The notes beneath the pieces were generated by a model, which was not told where the DNA came from, did not search any database, and saw only the letters and a list, made by a program, of their open reading frames with translations. A program made the translations under genes and the position numbers. Source: Halodesulfovibrio sp. (GTDB lineage Bacteria > Desulfobacterota > Desulfovibrionia > Desulfovibrionales > Desulfovibrionaceae). From it: a stretch of 64,000 nucleotides of DNA. Positions 24,809 to 33,407 of this stretch are shown in pieces; within the stretch, counting starts at the first letter, position 1, and each line of letters starts with the position of its first letter. The stretch covers positions 1 through 64,000 of the forward strand of contig NZ_JADMLB010000051.1 of assembly GCF_015482765.1 (NCBI RefSeq), written 5' to 3'.

Positions 24809-25345
24809 TTATATTCGTTCAATCTGACGCGGCAATCCGGCTCGATCTCCGCGATTGCTTATGACATAGATGGATTTCCCGTACCGCGCATGCTGCCCGA
24901 TATCAAAATGGAACCATGACATACCGCCGAATGCTTCAATACGCTGCATATACTCAAACTGAGGCGCATTGGCATTTTCAAGCATTTCATCCCAAATTTC
25001 ATCCGGCGTTGTTTTACTGAACTTGCAGTCCATAGCACGAAACAACTTGTGTTCCGACAACGCAGCGCCTTCACAGCAATCAACAGGCCGCCATCCGGAA
25101 AAACGAAACATGTGTGCTGCGCCCTCTTTCCATTCTGCCTCAGTAAAACGATGCCAATTATTGATAACGCAGGAGCCGTAACGTTCACGCATTCTATCCA
25201 GTGTCACAAGAACACGATAATCAAACAGTCGAAACAGCGCGTTTTTATCCGAATGATAGGCAGAAACAAACGGTGCAGGAAGTAAAGCAGGCGGCGGCAA
25301 CAGCTCGTCGATACTAAAATGTTGAGGAATATAGGTACTAGCCAT
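24809..25345 (-). CDS. M15-type peptidase-like protein, possible endolysin
   Basis: The 178-residue product shows the M15 zinc pattern: SEHKLFRAMDCKF (His..Asp) and WFHFDIGQH (second His), preceded by LFDYRVLVTLDRMRERYGSC. M15 enzymes of phages cleave peptidoglycan cross-links. The start at 25345 overlaps the preceding gene by 8 bases; a longer frame exists but reads through the DUF6475-type gene. It may serve as endolysin for the tailocin, which otherwise has none in its tail cluster. Confidence 0.7.
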   Translation of the reverse strand: MASTYIPQHFSIDELLPPPALLPAPFVSAYHSDKNALFRLFDYRVLVTLDRMRERYGSCVINNWHRFTEAEWKEGAAHMFRFSGWRPVDCCEGAALSEHKLFRAMDCKFSKTTPDEIWDEMLENANAPQFEYMQRIEAFGGMSWFHFDIGQHARYGKSIYVISNRGDRAGLPRQIERI

Positions 25346-25985
25346 TGTGTGCCTCCACAGCAAGTTTCCCGCCGACACAAGCTGCCAGCGTAACAATCGG
25401 TTTCTTCTGCTCTGCGTTGCCTGCCGCAAGCAATGCCTTTGCCTGTGCAGCATTTCCAACAAGCGCCACCCCTTCTTCGTGGCTATGAAAATGCGCCTCA
25501 TTAGCAATGGCTGCGCGCCCCGCCAGTGTCCCTGCATAGGACACCCCCCGACGCGAAAAGCTTCCATACATTCTGCAAAAATCTTTTCTAAACCACATTT
25601 CGTCGTCAGCAGACACATTGCTGCACAATTTTACCCAGCCGCCGAAGCCATGTTCTACAACCGCTGCTGTAACAGCATCATCAAACACAACAGACTTCCA
25701 CGCCCCCACTTTTTTCACTGCTTCCAGCACCTTCGATGCTTCCACTTCCCCTACATCGTCAGGGCTGCCCCCTATCAATTCATCCAGTTCAACAGGCTTA
25801 GGAAAAAAGCGACACCGCCTGATTGCATCATCAAAACCTTGTACAACCTCGGCTAGCGTGTACTTTCTCAGCGCTCGAAAATAGATTTTAGTTGTAAGCT
25901 CTTCCGCAGCAACGTTAAACAGCTGGCACAGCCCCAAAAAACGTTTCAAAAACTCGTCACGTTCTTCAATACAATTCCAATCCAT
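25338..25985 (-). CDS. Phage replication-associated protein (DUF6475-like)
   Basis: The 215-residue product resembles a phage family found next to replisome organisers, with FFPKPVELDELIGGSPDDVG and SYAGTLAGRAAIANEAHF-type segments. It probably acts in helicase loading or replication initiation. It lies 4 bases after the upstream replication gene and overlaps the M15-like gene. Confidence 0.65.
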   Translation of the reverse strand: MDWNCIEERDEFLKRFLGLCQLFNVAAEELTTKIYFRALRKYTLAEVVQGFDDAIRRCRFFPKPVELDELIGGSPDDVGEVEASKVLEAVKKVGAWKSVVFDDAVTAAVVEHGFGGWVKLCSNVSADDEMWFRKDFCRMYGSFSRRGVSYAGTLAGRAAIANEAHFHSHEEGVALVGNAAQAKALLAAGNAEQKKPIVTLAACVGGKLAVEAHNG

Positions 25986-25989
25986 ACAC

Positions 25990-27006
25990 TTACCCCCGCT
26001 GCATCATTGCGTCGTATACAGCGCGGTTCGATGCGCTAATTCCTGCTGAAGCCGATACCTTTTTCGCCAGTTCCGGCTTCGGCAGATAAAGCCCTTCTTC
26101 AATCTTCACCATGTTTGCAGGAAGAACAATCCAGTCAAAATTCGCTGTCCATCCCCTGTCATTCTCACCCGCTAAAAACGTGCTTTGGTGAACCAGAGAA
26201 AAATAGTTTTCCCACCATGCCAGATTTTTGCGGTCTAAACCAGAGTTCCATAAAGATTTTAGTCGAACTTTCCGCTGTGCCGTCACCTCCCTGCATTTAG
26301 GGAGCTTCGTGCAAATACGATTATATGCCTGTTGGATTTGAGCATACGGACACGGGGTGCGCCTCTGAGTATTTTTTACTGTATTTTTATCGTCGGCGGG
26401 CAAGGAAGAATGTGCCGGCATCCCTGCCACAGGGATGCCTTCCTGATAACACTGCACATGTTCTAAATCCCGACACCCGTCATCTGCCTTTGCAGTTCCG
26501 CTCTCCATTTCTTCTTCTGTTCCCTGCTCTCTGTTTCCTGTTTTCTGATTAGGCAAAGCAGCCGCAAGCTCTTCAGCAAAGGTGACGGTGAAGGCTTCCT
26601 GAAATCCCCTTGTCATGGTTGCCACCAACTCCTTTACTCCCAGCAAAATAACGGTTCGCAACGGACTTTCCGGCAACTGGCAATAGCCGTAATGCCAGCT
26701 TTTTACGACATTGGGGCTTTCCGGAAGGTTATGCTTTAAAAAATTCGGGAACCAGAACAGCAACTTCCGGTCATATTCAACAATGCCTTGCCGCAACACC
26801 TCCTCAAAGGCTTTCGTGAACGCTTCCAGCTCCATTCCAAGTTCACAGGCCAGACCGGGAACCGTGGCACGCAACGCCCCCAGCTGGGTCAAATCCTGAT
26901 GCGTAAGCATAAAAAACAGCACCAGTTTTGCCTGATGTGACAGAGCTAAAAACTTTGCGTCGTTCCAAATGCATACAGAAATCTTGCGATATCGTTTCTT
27001 TCCCAT
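25990..27006 (-). CDS. Phage replisome organiser / replication initiation-like protein
   Basis: About 338 residues. The N-terminal winged-helix-like part (KISVCIWNDAKFLALSHQAK, then WFPNFLKHNLPESPNVVKSW) is typical of phage replication initiators. A low-complexity linker follows, then a C-terminal helical part (YAQIQQAYNRICTKLPKCRE, WWENYFSLVHQ). A GTG three codons earlier (27015) is an alternative start. Presence of replication genes shows the tail locus descends from a complete phage. Confidence 0.72.
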   Translation of the reverse strand: MGKKRYRKISVCIWNDAKFLALSHQAKLVLFFMLTHQDLTQLGALRATVPGLACELGMELEAFTKAFEEVLRQGIVEYDRKLLFWFPNFLKHNLPESPNVVKSWHYGYCQLPESPLRTVILLGVKELVATMTRGFQEAFTVTFAEELAAALPNQKTGNREQGTEEEMESGTAKADDGCRDLEHVQCYQEGIPVAGMPAHSSLPADDKNTVKNTQRRTPCPYAQIQQAYNRICTKLPKCREVTAQRKVRLKSLWNSGLDRKNLAWWENYFSLVHQSTFLAGENDRGWTANFDWIVLPANMVKIEEGLYLPKPELAKKVSASAGISASNRAVYDAMMQRG

Positions 27007-27504
27007 ACGCAGCACATCCTCGCTACTTAGCTACAAAAAGTTTCATCTAAGCAGCAAGAATACCTCATCGATAGCCTTTCAGTAAGGCGTGCTACGTACC
27101 GCTGGAACCATTGCATGACCCTTCCCACGTCGTAAATGGACAGCCCCACGCACCCAGCAAAGGAAATTTTGTTTCTTCTCAATCTAATATTGAACTTTTG
27201 CCCATGAATCATTAAGGTCTCACGCGAGGTGAACATGCTAAATAGATTTTTATTACTGCTCAGCAACTATGTATTGTCATTTACTCTGTTTGTAACCTTT
27301 CTCTTTCTTTTAAGTACGTCTCAGTACATTCAGTAACGGGGTCTCACATCCCGACTATTTTTTTGTGAATAAGCACCGTCTCCTCTGCTCAATTGCGGAC
27401 ACGGTGCTCTGTTCTTGCGTGCATAAAAAAAATCCGCTTCTACACATGTAGAAGCGGATTTTCTCTTACAAACAACCAGCACGCTAACCGGCTAACAATT
27501 CATC
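27007..27504. other. 498-bp region without a convincing gene
   Basis: A short minus-strand open frame (27027-27266) lacks a ribosome site and family features. An 8-bp stem (AGCACCGT 27372-27379, ACGGTGCT 27401-27408) with a 21-base loop is present. A bidirectional terminator at 27427-27466 closes the region. Confidence 0.5.
27427..27466. terminator. Bidirectional terminator
   Basis: AAAATCCGCTTCTAC pairs with its complement across a short loop, flanked by A-run and T-run. It serves the minus-strand gene ending at 27505. Confidence 0.88.
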
Positions 27505-27969
27505 TTAAAAGTGTAAACGAACACCGCAGACTGTTTCCAAAACTTCTGTAAGCGGTAATACTTTATACATAGGCAACGTTACGTTCGATGCAACCGTAGT
27601 AACGTCAATTGCCCGTTCTTCTTTCTCTTTCCTTCCAGTTCCCTGCAGGTACACATTTCCACTGGCATCCTGAACAACAGATTTCAGCGTAAACTTAACA
27701 GCCTCCGGCTTCTCACGCTTCTTTGTATAGGAAAAATCCATAGGGAATCCTTCGTCCGTTTCCCACAAAACCGTCTCCTGCGCCTCTCTATCACGAGCAT
27801 TCGGATACTTTTTCCGCTTACGGGGAGCAACCGTCACATCCTGCACTTGCCCCGCACGCTTTTCTGTTATCTCAGCAATCAATTCTCTGTAGTTACGAGC
27901 AATGCTCCTACGCCACCAACTGTTGAAAACTAACGCAACAACCACAACTACCGCGATAATCCAGTACAT
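27505..27969 (-). CDS. Membrane-anchored protein of unknown function
   Basis: About 154 residues: one N-terminal membrane helix (residues 3-20), a basic linker (RKRKKYPNARDRE), and a C-terminal beta domain (VKFTLKSVVQDASGNVYLQG). The ATG at 27969 follows AGGAGCG at ideal spacing; the ATG at 27984 contains that site and is therefore not used. Not recognised. Confidence 0.7.
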   Translation of the reverse strand: MYWIIAVVVVVALVFNSWWRRSIARNYRELIAEITEKRAGQVQDVTVAPRKRKKYPNARDREAQETVLWETDEGFPMDFSYTKKREKPEAVKFTLKSVVQDASGNVYLQGTGRKEKEERAIDVTTVASNVTLPMYKVLPLTEVLETVCGVRLHF

Positions 27970-28069
27970 GTAACGCTCCTGCATAAAAGAGAAATAATAA
28001 ATTTAAGCAACAACAGTAAATAACTTCAATAAAATAGCAAACAACACGCACTAGCACTGCAAGTTATCA

Positions 28070-28101
28070 TTCACTTACGAATATATGAGTCTATATATAA
28101 T
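28070..28101 (+). promoter_or_regulatory. Possible promoter of the cystatin-like gene
   Basis: A perfect TATAAT lies at 28096-28101; the -35 (TTCACT at 28070) is poor and widely spaced. The start codon lies 60 bases on. Confidence 0.35.
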
Positions 28102-28160
28102 ACAGCGTCTCATTAAAGACTAAATGTGACTATTGAACTTTCAACAATAGGAGATACACT

Positions 28161-28430
28161 ATGACAGGCCAATGGACACAATTTAGACCATGTACAAATG
28201 GTGAGTGCTCTAAGCTCCAGCAAGTGCTGGGAGTTGGCGTTCAATATCAGCCACTCTCTGTGGCAACACAGCTTGTAAACGGTACAAATTACTGCTTCTA
28301 CTGCAATGGAACAGTAACTTCACCGGATAGCCCCGCAAAGCCGTACAAAATCTATGCTTTCCAACCGCAAGGTTCACAGAAATTCGATCCTAACCAAGTT
28401 CAGATCGAAGAGCTACCTCTCAAACCTTAG
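28161..28430 (+). CDS. Small cystatin-like protein
   Basis: The 89-residue product contains ATQLVNGTNYCFYCNGT, which matches the cystatin loop QxVxG followed by TNYxF, and a later beta segment (YKIYAFQPQG). In cystatins this loop plugs cysteine-protease active sites. It has no signal peptide, so it would act in the cytoplasm. GGAGATAC precedes the start and a terminator follows. Homology is suggested by one motif and size only. Confidence 0.55.
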   Translation: MTGQWTQFRPCTNGECSKLQQVLGVGVQYQPLSVATQLVNGTNYCFYCNGTVTSPDSPAKPYKIYAFQPQGSQKFDPNQVQIEELPLKP

Positions 28431-28438
28431 CGTTGTTC

Positions 28439-28466
28439 TGAGCCCCCGATTGGGGGCTCACTTTTG
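28439..28466 (+). terminator. Intrinsic terminator
   Basis: Stem TGAGCCCCC/GGGGGCTCA with loop GATT, then CTTTTG. Confidence 0.85.
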
Positions 28467-28489
28467 TAACAAGTCTTTTTTACGATTCT

Positions 28490-28687
28490 TGTCTCCGACG
28501 GGCAGGGGAAATGATTCCCCCTGCACCCCCCATTAGGGCTTACGAAAGGTTTCACGAAAAATAGACGACTCCACTTCGACAAAGCCGGACACCGCATCAA
28601 AGCCTACAACACTCATCACATATCGCCAGTCGAGAGGGGCTCCCTCTCGCGGGGTGGAGGGGCAGCGCCCCCCTCGCCGAAGGCAAC
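28490..28687 (-). repeat. Dispersed palindromic repeat element, copy A
   Basis: Read on the minus strand it starts CCTTCGGCGAGGGGGG and ends in CCCGTCGGAGACA, like the copies at 35333 and 41588-42222. Both ends are well conserved; the middle 60 bases differ most. Internal palindromes are CGAGAGGG/CCCTCTCG and GCAGGGG/CCCCTGC. Confidence 0.8.
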
Positions 28688-28701
28688 CTTGTGCTAACAA
28701 T

Positions 28702-28731
28702 AAAAAAAGGGAGCCGAAGCTCCCTTTTTTT
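28702..28731. terminator. Bidirectional terminator
   Basis: AAAAAAGGGAGC/GCTCCCTTTTTT with loop CGAA, touching the stop codon of the minus-strand gene at 28730. Confidence 0.88.
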
Positions 28732-29959
28732 ACATCTTTATGGGTTCTACCCATTCTCGTTTTTGTAAATCATAAAGACCGTACTGAATAGACGAACTGG
28801 ACGCAGCTTGCTGCCCTACTTTTAGCAACCCGTTATCTTTAAGGGTAAACAAGGTGTACTTGCATGGCAGAATAGTTTTACCAGCAAAATCCAGCACCCC
28901 TACACCATGATCATCTGTAACCACGTATCCGAAGGTGTCTACATAAAGGCTGCAATATCTTGGCGGCACAACAACGGTACCGTCACCTAACAAGACTCCG
29001 CCTTCTTTTTGCTTATTCCAGACGATGTAGGCATCTTTCACACCATAACTGTTAATGCTGTATGCCTTCGTATAGGTGTTTGAAGGATCGCGATGTGCAG
29101 GATTAAGCGTCCGTAACATTGAATACAGCCTGATGATCTCTGCCAGTCCTCCACTTCGGGGCTGAACGCATCTGCTATGGGCGTTTGCAGAAGCGGTCCC
29201 TGCCGATGCGATCAGGTGTACAGAATTCTTAGGCATATCGGATTCGACAGAAAGACCGGAACCAATCTCTGTTTCCGATTTTACAGAAGCATGGCTGTGA
29301 TTTTTCATATCACAATTACACGCTTTAACAGGCGGAACAAAACTCTCTGGCCGTTGCTTCGTAGCACACGGAATACCTGAAACAGAGGCGCGCCCTACAA
29401 TATGCAAACCGGAAAAGGCCTGATACTGATGGTAAACAGCCACAAGCTCATTACGTTTATGATCGTAATAAATAACACCGTCCGGCTCTCGAAAAAGAAT
29501 ATCTTCCGGTGAACGAACTGTTGAAACAAGAAAGCGCTCCCATTGAACAGCTTCCTTCTCTTCAGGCACAACTGCTACCACAGCTTCGCCATAATCAATA
29601 TCGTATAGGGAAACGCCCATCGCACCACAGTTTGCGTTGAGTCCGTCAAAGGTTATTCCTGCGGCTGTGTTTGCAAACGGGATCACTGTACTGCCAAGAG
29701 GCAACTTAATCGCAAAATCTTTTAAAGAATGAATTGCCCCCGGAAAACGCTGAATACCTAAATTGGCAACTTTACTACGCAGACGGGCAAGGCGTGCCAA
29801 GTCGCCTGCATGCTGTTTTTGCAGTGAAGAAACAAACCGTTCAGAAAGACCACACTCTTCTTGTAGAGTGTCACTTGCATGCACATATGATGCTGCTATC
29901 AGTAGCATTGCCACGCAAATAGGAGTTTTTTTCAATACAGTAGTCAAAGTAAAATGCAC
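28730..29959 (-). CDS. Secreted WG-repeat-like protein
   Basis: The 409-residue product has a signal peptide (ICVAMLLIAASYVHA) and a C-terminal part of about 110 residues resembling WG repeats (GGVLLGDGTVVVPPRYCSLY; GVGVLDFAGKTILPCKYTLF; YGLYDLQKREWVEP). The middle has a cysteine-rich ACNCD segment. It starts with GTG behind AAGGTG. Probably periplasmic; function unknown. Confidence 0.7.
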   Translation of the reverse strand: MHFTLTTVLKKTPICVAMLLIAASYVHASDTLQEECGLSERFVSSLQKQHAGDLARLARLRSKVANLGIQRFPGAIHSLKDFAIKLPLGSTVIPFANTAAGITFDGLNANCGAMGVSLYDIDYGEAVVAVVPEEKEAVQWERFLVSTVRSPEDILFREPDGVIYYDHKRNELVAVYHQYQAFSGLHIVGRASVSGIPCATKQRPESFVPPVKACNCDMKNHSHASVKSETEIGSGLSVESDMPKNSVHLIASAGTASANAHSRCVQPRSGGLAEIIRLYSMLRTLNPAHRDPSNTYTKAYSINSYGVKDAYIVWNKQKEGGVLLGDGTVVVPPRYCSLYVDTFGYVVTDDHGVGVLDFAGKTILPCKYTLFTLKDNGLLKVGQQAASSSSIQYGLYDLQKREWVEPIKM

Positions 29960-30230
29960 TATTGAACACCTTTTTTTATCATTCTATAACGATGTAAAAG
30001 CATCCCCCCTGAGCATTGTGTGTAATTATTGTTACATTTCGCAAAATAACTACACATAACGATGCTACCTTTTGTCCCCGCACAAAAAATAGTACACACC
30101 CAACAACAAGAATATCCACAGCAAGTCAAGAAAAAACTAGATACAGCCATGGGATATACTATATCTGTCACACGAAACGCACCTTCACTTTGGTTTATAA
30201 ATGGAATGAACAAACAGAAATAGTAGGACA

Positions 30231-30261
30231 AAAAAAAGAGCCGTTCCACAACAGCTCTTTT
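30231..30261 (-). terminator. Terminator after the KAYESA copy 2 gene
   Basis: AAAAGAGC/GCTCTTTT stem with a 12-base loop; the A-run on the left gives a T-run on the minus strand. Confidence 0.65.
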
Positions 30262-30267
30262 GATAAA

Positions 30268-30495
30268 TTATGCATGGCCAGTATAATCAAGCTGGTCAGA
30301 AGCAGGAGCACCTCCATTCCCAGATGAAAAAACAGTCTTTCGGGGCAATCGTTGCAGCTCTATTATGCGGGCTTCGAATTCGTGCAGATTAGGTACAGTG
30401 TAGCCAGCCTCTTCAATGCGGCGTGCGCTTTCGTATGCCTTAATACCAAGTCCCAACCCGGCGGCAATAACATTAATAGTTTCTTGTGCGCTCAT
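30268..30495 (-). CDS. Small unknown protein, KAYESA family (copy 2)
   Basis: 75 residues. ETINVIAAGLGLGIKAYESA and AGYTVPNLHEFEAR match the 69-residue gene at 20174. AAAGGAA precedes the start. It follows the zinc-ribbon gene on the same strand in the presumed early region. Two paralogues at the two ends of the regulatory region suggest a shared regulatory or structural role, but nothing more can be said. Confidence 0.7.
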   Translation of the reverse strand: MSAQETINVIAAGLGLGIKAYESARRIEEAGYTVPNLHEFEARIIELQRLPRKTVFSSGNGGAPASDQLDYTGHA

Positions 30496-30635
30496 TATAA
30501 TTCCTTTACTAAAAATAGAACAACTTATATCAAAGGCGTAGTTTCAATATAAGCAAACAACTATCGATGAGCACTAGCTATCACATCACTATAGGTATTG
30601 CCATGTGTATACAACTGTATCCGCATAAAAGATAA

Positions 30636-30839
30636 CTATCTTTGAATACCGTGAGGATCACCTTCCTGCTTCTGAGCAAGAAAATTAAACCCTTTACGCA
30701 TAGAAGAAAGGTACACCTCAACCGAAACTTCTTTATGCCCGCATTGTTTGCAGACACGCTGCCTGACAATACAATTATCATCAGAAACATTTGAGCGCGG
30801 AACATGCGTTTTTGCTCCGCAAACAGGACATAACAACAT
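30636..30839 (-). CDS. Zinc-ribbon protein, Ogr- or NrdR-like finger
   Basis: The 67-residue product opens with LCPVCGAKTHVPRSNVSDDN and CKQCGHKEVSVEVY, a CxxC..CxxC finger with the basic RQRVC centre seen in phage Ogr/Delta activators and in NrdR zinc ribbons. AGGAG precedes the start. Beside a P2-type tail cluster an Ogr-like late activator is plausible; the size (P2 Ogr is 72 residues) fits. Confidence 0.6.
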   Translation of the reverse strand: MLLCPVCGAKTHVPRSNVSDDNCIVRQRVCKQCGHKEVSVEVYLSSMRKGFNFLAQKQEGDPHGIQR

Positions 30840-31366
30840 CCTTACTCTCCTATAGTATATAAACTCTTACTTCATGCGTACACACAAAGCTTTTTGCATC
30901 ATACATTACATAATGCCACAAAATCATACCATGTAATGTAAAGTAACCTTAGTACAATTCTTCTCTCTAAATATATTTGAATTACAAAATGATAACTCTA
31001 CACTTACCCTATTCATATATAATTAATAAAAAATATTTATTGCTTTTTTGAAAGCATTGATCATAACACCTTCACAGCATGTCAATTGCAAAATAATAAA
31101 TGAAACTTTAAAGTAATTTTTTGATTTTAAAAGACTAAGAACTGCATAAATGCAATTAATGAAGTTTTTTGATTGAATTCAACAATGTTTTTTTATTTAT
31201 TTAATTTATTTTACATAGCAATAGATTATTAAAGCATTTTGACACTACTCTTTACAGTGTGATATCACCTTTTTTACCAAAAAGAATATTTAAAAACAGC
31301 ACAAACACTTTATTACACAGTTTATGCATTTATGATGCGTCAACACAACAAAAAAAGTCAAGCCCA
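30840..31366. other. 527-bp AT-rich regulatory region between divergent regulators
   Basis: Very AT-rich, no gene seen. It separates the minus-strand early genes from the plus-strand HTH regulator, where a phage would keep its operators. A TTGACA with TATCAC at 17-bp spacing (31239-31267) and a small dyad ACACT..AGTGT around 31243-31259 are the only candidates found by eye. Confidence 0.5.
31239..31267 (+). promoter_or_regulatory. Possible promoter of the HTH regulator
   Basis: TTGACA (31239-31244) and TATCAC (31262-31267) are 17 bp apart. An ACACT..AGTGT dyad lies between them, in a position where a repressor could act on its own gene. Confidence 0.4.
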
Positions 31367-31891
31367 ATGCTCAGACAACAGAATACAAAAAGAACAACTG
31401 CAAAAAGCACAGGAAAATATGACCCTGAAAACGCACAGGCATGGGCCGTCATTATGGCCAAGATCCTCACTCTACGTGCGCAGGGAAAAACCATGCAGGA
31501 AATCGGCAACCTTTTCGGTGTCGGTAGAGACACAGTCTCACGTTGGATCAGTAAAGAATTCGGCGGGGAAAAGACTACATTCGGAGACATGCTCCGGTAT
31601 GCAAAAGCATTGGAGATTCCATTCGAAAAACTGCTGACATCTCCTTCCGTTCCTCCTGTCGTATCAAGCTACAATAGAACCGTAGGAACTCTGCTCAAAA
31701 ACTTTGCAAAGGACAGTGATCTATCCGTACCGGAAATTTCACTTGCTTCAAACATTCCTGCCCATGAAATAACGTCAATTTTTTCAGGTGATCATGCAGC
31801 CACTCCAGAACAACTCTACGGCATATGCTCTGCTATAGAAGTTAATGCAGGGATTGTATTAAAACAGGCAGCACGGTTAGCTCACTCCTAA
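31367..31891 (+). CDS. HTH transcriptional regulator, probable repressor of the tailocin locus
   Basis: About 174 residues from the ATG at 31367 (an in-frame ATG at 31259 would give 210). A helix-turn-helix of the homeodomain-like or XRE type is clear: KTMQEIGNLFGVGRDTVSRW. The C-terminal part is helical with a second HTH-like segment (LSVPEISLASNIPAHEITSI). No peptidase or LexA-like domain is visible. It diverges from all early and tail genes, the place of a phage repressor. The start lacks a clear ribosome site. Confidence 0.7.
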   Translation: MLRQQNTKRTTAKSTGKYDPENAQAWAVIMAKILTLRAQGKTMQEIGNLFGVGRDTVSRWISKEFGGEKTTFGDMLRYAKALEIPFEKLLTSPSVPPVVSSYNRTVGTLLKNFAKDSDLSVPEISLASNIPAHEITSIFSGDHAATPEQLYGICSAIEVNAGIVLKQAARLAHS

Positions 31892-32157
31892 AAATTGTGT
31901 ACTTATCTACACAGTAACTTACTGCCAACATACAAATTCCCGCCAACGTCACACTTCGCACACCCTGCCTTTGACAGTCCTTTACGCCGAATGTTGGACT
32001 AACACAACAAACAGCGAATTATTATCTCAATAGAAATTTCATAACATCGACAGCAAGTTTCATCTGTACAAGCACCGCACTCTTTACGTACTATCAAACT
32101 GAGCCTTCTTCCTTTGGCTCTTTACAGTGAACGTAATCACCACACGGAGAAATACAT

Positions 32158-32601
32158 ATGCTGACGACATTTCCCTGCTCCAACTGTGAATCTACCGTTT
32201 CATTTACCTCTAAGAATATCGAAAACTATGCCGTGCACAGCGTACTCTGCCCGCACTGCGAGTCCCTCAACAGCAACAGCATCGTCGACGAACTAGCAAA
32301 CAGCGTCGGCAACCGCTACCGCCGAAAGTTTCCGAACGACCTTGAAAACAGACACATCCTGATCCGAAGCGAACCCATTGAGGATGTAAACAATGCACGG
32401 GCGTACACATTCACCTGTTCAGAATGTAATTCGCAAGTCCACTTCAGCCCGATTCGCATACAAAGTAGAATTGAACACACCGTAACCTGCCCTAAATGCT
32501 CTACGCGCAACACAAACGATGCCGTCGACCAAAAAGGCGAAGACATGTGCAGTAATTTTGTTGTGGTTAACACTGAAGGAAAACTTGTTCCGCAAACATA
32601 A
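32158..32601 (+). CDS. Double zinc-ribbon protein
   Basis: The 147-residue product contains two copies of a finger: FPCSNCESTVSFTSKNIENY..LCPHC and FTCSECNSQVHFSPIRIQSR..TCPKC. Each has two CxxC pairs. The duplication is internal and obvious. GGAG precedes the start. No enzyme domain is attached; it may bind nucleic acid or protein. Confidence 0.75.
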   Translation: MLTTFPCSNCESTVSFTSKNIENYAVHSVLCPHCESLNSNSIVDELANSVGNRYRRKFPNDLENRHILIRSEPIEDVNNARAYTFTCSECNSQVHFSPIRIQSRIEHTVTCPKCSTRNTNDAVDQKGEDMCSNFVVVNTEGKLVPQT

Positions 32602-32699
32602 CCGACACACAGAATAACAAACCAATATACTTTCACTTTTTTATGCGTTAGGCAGAAAAAGAACGAGTTTTTTGTAACACATGTCAAGCGAGTGGTGTT

Positions 32700-33281
32700 A
32701 TGCAATACTATAATGAAAATGCCGTGGAATATGCTGAAAAGACTTTGCCGATAAGCATGACTGAGCAGTACGAAAAATTTTTGCGTACCCTGCCTCAAAA
32801 CGGCTTTATTCTGGATGCGGGATGCGGCTCAGGTAGAGATGCCCTGTACTTCTTAAAGAACGGGTATAAAGTGGACGCCTTTGACGGATCTGACGAAATG
32901 GCTCGTCTTGCCGGCCAACTCACCGGACTGAATGTCAAATGCTTACGCTTTCAGGAGTACACTCCACGCCCTATCTATGATGGCATCTGGGCAAATGCAT
33001 CACTGCTGCATGTCCCGCATGAAGAACTTCATGATGTGCTGGCAGCCTTTCGAAAATCCCTGAAACCTTGCGGCACGCTGTATTGCTCATTCAAATACGG
33101 CAAAGAAGATTCCGTGGACGCTCATGGAAGGTGCTTTACAAACAAAACATGCGAAGCACTCGATAAGGATCTTGCAGCAGCAGGATTTACCGCACGACGT
33201 TCAATAGCATTACAAAAAAGTACTACACCGGAAGGCGCACCTCAGGACTGGGTCGGAGCACTTGCGATAGCCCCTGACTAA
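32700..33281 (+). CDS. Class I SAM-dependent methyltransferase
   Basis: The 193-residue product has motif I (FILDAGCGSGRDALYF, about 38-52), an acidic residue after the second strand (VDAFDGSDEMARLA), and the IWANASLLHVPHEEL motif IV region typical of small methyltransferases related to TehB or UbiE. Substrate unknown. A terminator follows at 33374. Confidence 0.88.
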   Translation: MQYYNENAVEYAEKTLPISMTEQYEKFLRTLPQNGFILDAGCGSGRDALYFLKNGYKVDAFDGSDEMARLAGQLTGLNVKCLRFQEYTPRPIYDGIWANASLLHVPHEELHDVLAAFRKSLKPCGTLYCSFKYGKEDSVDAHGRCFTNKTCEALDKDLAAAGFTARRSIALQKSTTPEGAPQDWVGALAIAPD

Positions 33282-33373
33282 TAGACCTCATAGAAAACAG
33301 TACCCCCATCAATATTTCCAACAAGACTGATAAGGTAATTTGAGCCAGCTATTCCGGCTCTCATCATGCATAA

Positions 33374-33407
33374 AAAAAGCCCCTGCACGCCACTGCAGGG
33401 GCTTTTT
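33374..33407. terminator. Intrinsic terminator
   Basis: AAAAGCCCCTGCA/TGCAGGGGCTTTTT stem with a short loop. Confidence 0.88.

Noticed and set aside
27027-27266. 79-residue minus-strand frame
   Set aside because: No ribosome site, no family pattern, unusual composition; left as non-coding.
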